Of a DNA stretch of 64,000 bases, positions 62,248-64,000 are shown in pieces. The first letter of the stretch is position 1, and every line of letters starts with the position of its first letter. Made by a program: the position numbers and the translations under genes. The stretch lies in the NCBI RefSeq assembly GCF_000069945.1, contig NC_010545.1, positions 124,001-188,000 of the forward strand, given 5' to 3'. This stretch comes from Corynebacterium urealyticum DSM 7109. Lineage in GTDB: Bacteria; Actinomycetota; Actinomycetes; Mycobacteriales; Mycobacteriaceae. The notes under the pieces are model-generated. The model searched no databases, was not told the origin of the DNA, and saw nothing but the letters and a program-made list of their open reading frames with translations.

Positions 62248-62319
62248 CTGGCTTTCCGGAAACTTTTCTGCGAGTTGCTGCCAAGTGTGCTTTACAAGCC
62301 CTAACGAAACAGTAAGCTT

Positions 62320-62344
62320 AAGCCTTAAGTGAAGCTTTAGGCTT
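62320..62344 (+). promoter_or_regulatory. Hairpin in the leader of the second mycolyltransferase gene
   Basis: AAGCCTTAAG (62320-62329) and CTTTAGGCTT (62335-62344), one mismatch, 5-nt loop, in an AT-rich patch about 125 bp before the start. Could be an operator or mRNA stem; low certainty. Confidence 0.35.
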
Positions 62345-62469
62345 TGTGGCTACTGAGGCTGGCGAGAAACCCAGGCCGAAGCGGGAGGGGAACCCGCTTC
62401 GACCGGGAGATGTCAGCCTGGATCTCGGCCATTTTATTGACGTTCACAAGGACACAAGGAAGTACACAT

Positions 62470-64000
62470 ATGCGCATTGCTGCGAAACTCCCCCGCCCGT
62501 CCCGTATGGGGAAGGCGACGCTCGCCCTGCCGCTGGCTGCGGCTCTTGCCCTGCCGCTGATGCCAGCTGCCAACGCGCAGAGCGCCGGCAGCAGTCTGGC
62601 TGGCGCCAATGGCCCTGGCTCCGGCACTGGCTACCTTGAGCCCCACGACGTTCCGGCCCGCCAGCCCGAGCGTGTGACCGAGCAGGACCTCCCGGGCCTG
62701 CCTGAGGGTGTGTCCGTGGACAAGGTCGAGTGGATCACTGACCGCTGGGCAAACGTCTACATCAACTCCGCCGCCATGCCAGACAAGCCGGTGAAGGTCC
62801 AGATCCTGCTGGCTCGCGACTGGTACTCGAAGCCGAACCAGAAGTTCCCGACCGTCTGGGCCCTTGACGGCCTGCGCGCCCGCGAGGATGAGTCCGGCTG
62901 GACACTGTCCACGAATATTGCGAACTTCTACGCGGATAAGAACGTCAACGTCGTCCTCCCGGTTGGCGGCGAGTCCTCCTTCTACACGGACTGGCAGCAG
63001 CCGGATAAGGGCAAGCACTACAAGTGGGAGAGCTTCCTCGTCAACGAGCTCCCGGCTGTCCTGCGCGAGGGCTGGCGCAGCACCGAGGACCGCGCGATCG
63101 TTGGCCTGTCCATGGGTGGCACCGCGGCGATGAACCTCGCGCAGCGCTTCCCGAAGATGTGGAAGTTCGTTGGCTCCTTCTCCGGCTACCTGGACACCAC
63201 CTCTCCGGGCATGCCGCAGGGCATCGGCTACGCCACTCAGGATGGCGGCGGCTACGACGCACAAAAGATGTGGGGTCCGTACGGCTCCAAGGACTGGTAC
63301 GAGCACGACCCGAAGCTGGGTGTTGGCCTGCTGAAGGACATGTCCGTGTACGTCTCCGCCGGTAACGGCACCCCGGGCAGCCCGGAGGAGAACAGCCCGG
63401 CCGGAATCGGCCTGGAGGTCATGTCCCGTCTGACCACCCAGACCTTCCTCAAGGAGGCCAAGAAGAAGGGTGTGAAGGTCACCGCCCACTTCCGTAACTC
63501 CGGCATCCACAACTGGCCGTACTGGCAGTTCGAGATGACCCAGGCGTGGCCACAGATCGCTAACGCGCTCTCCCTGCCGGAAGGTGACCGTGGCGCGCAG
63601 TGCGCTGCCGGCGGTGCGATCGGCGATGCGCTGAAGGCTAATCCTAAGATCGGTGCCCAGATCGGCGCCTGCGTCTCGGGTGAATACGACGCTGCCCGCG
63701 GCGGCAAGGTCCAGGACTACCGTTCCGGCCGTGCCTACTGGCACCCGGACACCGGCGCTCACTTCCTGTGGGGGCGCATCGGTGCTCGCTATGTGGAGAT
63801 GGGCGCAACCAACTCCTGGCTCGGCTACCCGAAGAGCGAGGAGTACACGATCTCCAACGGCCGCGGCCGCTTCGTTCAGTTCGAGCACGGCAACATCTAC
63901 TGGACTCACGAGACCGGCGCCTACGCGGTGAAGCACGACATCCTGCGCACCTGGGGCGATAAGGGTTATGAAAACGGCCCGCTCGGCTACCCGGTGGCGA
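62470..64000 (+). CDS. Large secreted mycolyltransferase with LGFP repeats (PS1/Cop1 type, 3' end beyond window)
   Basis: 510 codons visible, open at the right edge. Signal peptide (KLPRPSRMGKATLALPLAA … LPLMPAANAQ, cleavage near residue 37); antigen 85-type domain with VWALDGLRAREDESGW, nucleophile Ser214 in IVGLSMGGTAAMN and catalytic His in RNSGIHNWPYW; from about residue 425 LGFP-type repeats (GATNSWLGYPKSEEY, then GYENGPLGYPVA at the edge). PS1/Cop1 proteins load mycolates on the wall and their LGFP repeats help anchor them. AAGGAAG lies about 9 bases before the ATG. Confidence 0.93.
   Translation, partial: MRIAAKLPRPSRMGKATLALPLAAALALPLMPAANAQSAGSSLAGANGPGSGTGYLEPHDVPARQPERVTEQDLPGLPEGVSVDKVEWITDRWANVYINSAAMPDKPVKVQILLARDWYSKPNQKFPTVWALDGLRAREDESGWTLSTNIANFYADKNVNVVLPVGGESSFYTDWQQPDKGKHYKWESFLVNELPAVLREGWRSTEDRAIVGLSMGGTAAMNLAQRFPKMWKFVGSFSGYLDTTSPGMPQGIGYATQDGGGYDAQKMWGPYGSKDWYEHDPKLGVGLLKDMSVYVSAGNGTPGSPEENSPAGIGLEVMSRLTTQTFLKEAKKKGVKVTAHFRNSGIHNWPYWQFEMTQAWPQIANALSLPEGDRGAQCAAGGAIGDALKANPKIGAQIGACVSGEYDAARGGKVQDYRSGRAYWHPDTGAHFLWGRIGARYVEMGATNSWLGYPKSEEYTISNGRGRFVQFEHGNIYWTHETGAYAVKHDILRTWGDKGYENGPLGYPVA

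Overview
The window is a high-GC actinobacterial chromosome segment, almost certainly from a Corynebacterium. The evidence is an arabinogalactan and mycolate cell-wall gene set (AftA, Glf, GlfT2, the UbiA-type decaprenyl-phosphate phosphoribosyltransferase, two mycolyltransferases), a DUF2020 lipoprotein, Lsr2, a class E sortase and a complete rrn operon. From memory the 16S sequence resembles the lipophilic jeikeium/urealyticum/falsenii cluster; that is an inference and was not searched.

Layout. 1-3.1 kb (minus): 3'-truncated aftA preceded by a NYN-domain gene. 3.3-6.2 kb: GntR regulator plus ABC transporter operon. 6.2-12.5 kb: rrn leader, 16S, spacer without tRNA, 23S, 5S and two terminators. 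12.5-29 kb: mixed core genes (MFS exporter, RluA-like pseudouridine synthase, a tiny unannotated-size membrane peptide gene, tandem UspA, TetR with a histone-like tail, YidC and sortase back to back, Lsr2, RecB-like nuclease, MsrA, superoxide dismutase, patatin, GDPD, DUF5926, LCP ligase). 29.1-33.6 kb: a ribonucleotide reductase cassette (flavin reductase, nrdF, nrdI, small hypothetical, MntR-type regulator) bracketed by two copies of the 3' end of a CPBP protease gene. 33.6-46 kb: amidase, prephenate dehydratase, phosphatase, zincin, septum-formation protein, serS, acyltransferase, HAD phosphatase, a probable 10-methyl fatty acid gene pair, and glf. 46.2-53.2 kb: type I restriction-modification operon (hsdM-hsdS-hsdR) coupled to an abortive-infection gene, with hsdS broken at a T7 run. 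53.4-57 kb: TetR/ABC export operon and a secreted SGNH-like protein. 57.2-64 kb: glfT2, PAP2 phosphatase, ubiA and two mycolyltransferases, the last running off the window.

Most interesting point: the NrdF at 29966-30970 lacks all three metal-ligand glutamates of class Ib R2 proteins. They are replaced by Gln114, Ser174 and Lys208, which is the 'QSK' signature of the metal-free class Ie R2 subunits powered by a tyrosine-derived DOPA radical. It sits with nrdI, but not nrdE or nrdH, beside a flavin reductase and a manganese-type DtxR/MntR regulator, inside what looks like an inserted segment. This would let the cell make deoxynucleotides when Mn and Fe are withheld.

How the rest fits: the wall genes build the galactan (Glf, GlfT2), the arabinose donor precursor (UbiA, PAP2 phosphatase), prime arabinan on galactan (AftA), attach polymer to peptidoglycan (LCP) and load mycolates (two mycolyltransferases). 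Many starts in the window follow a TANNNT box plus 6-8 nt and nothing else, so much of the expression here is predicted to be leaderless; I used this to choose starts.
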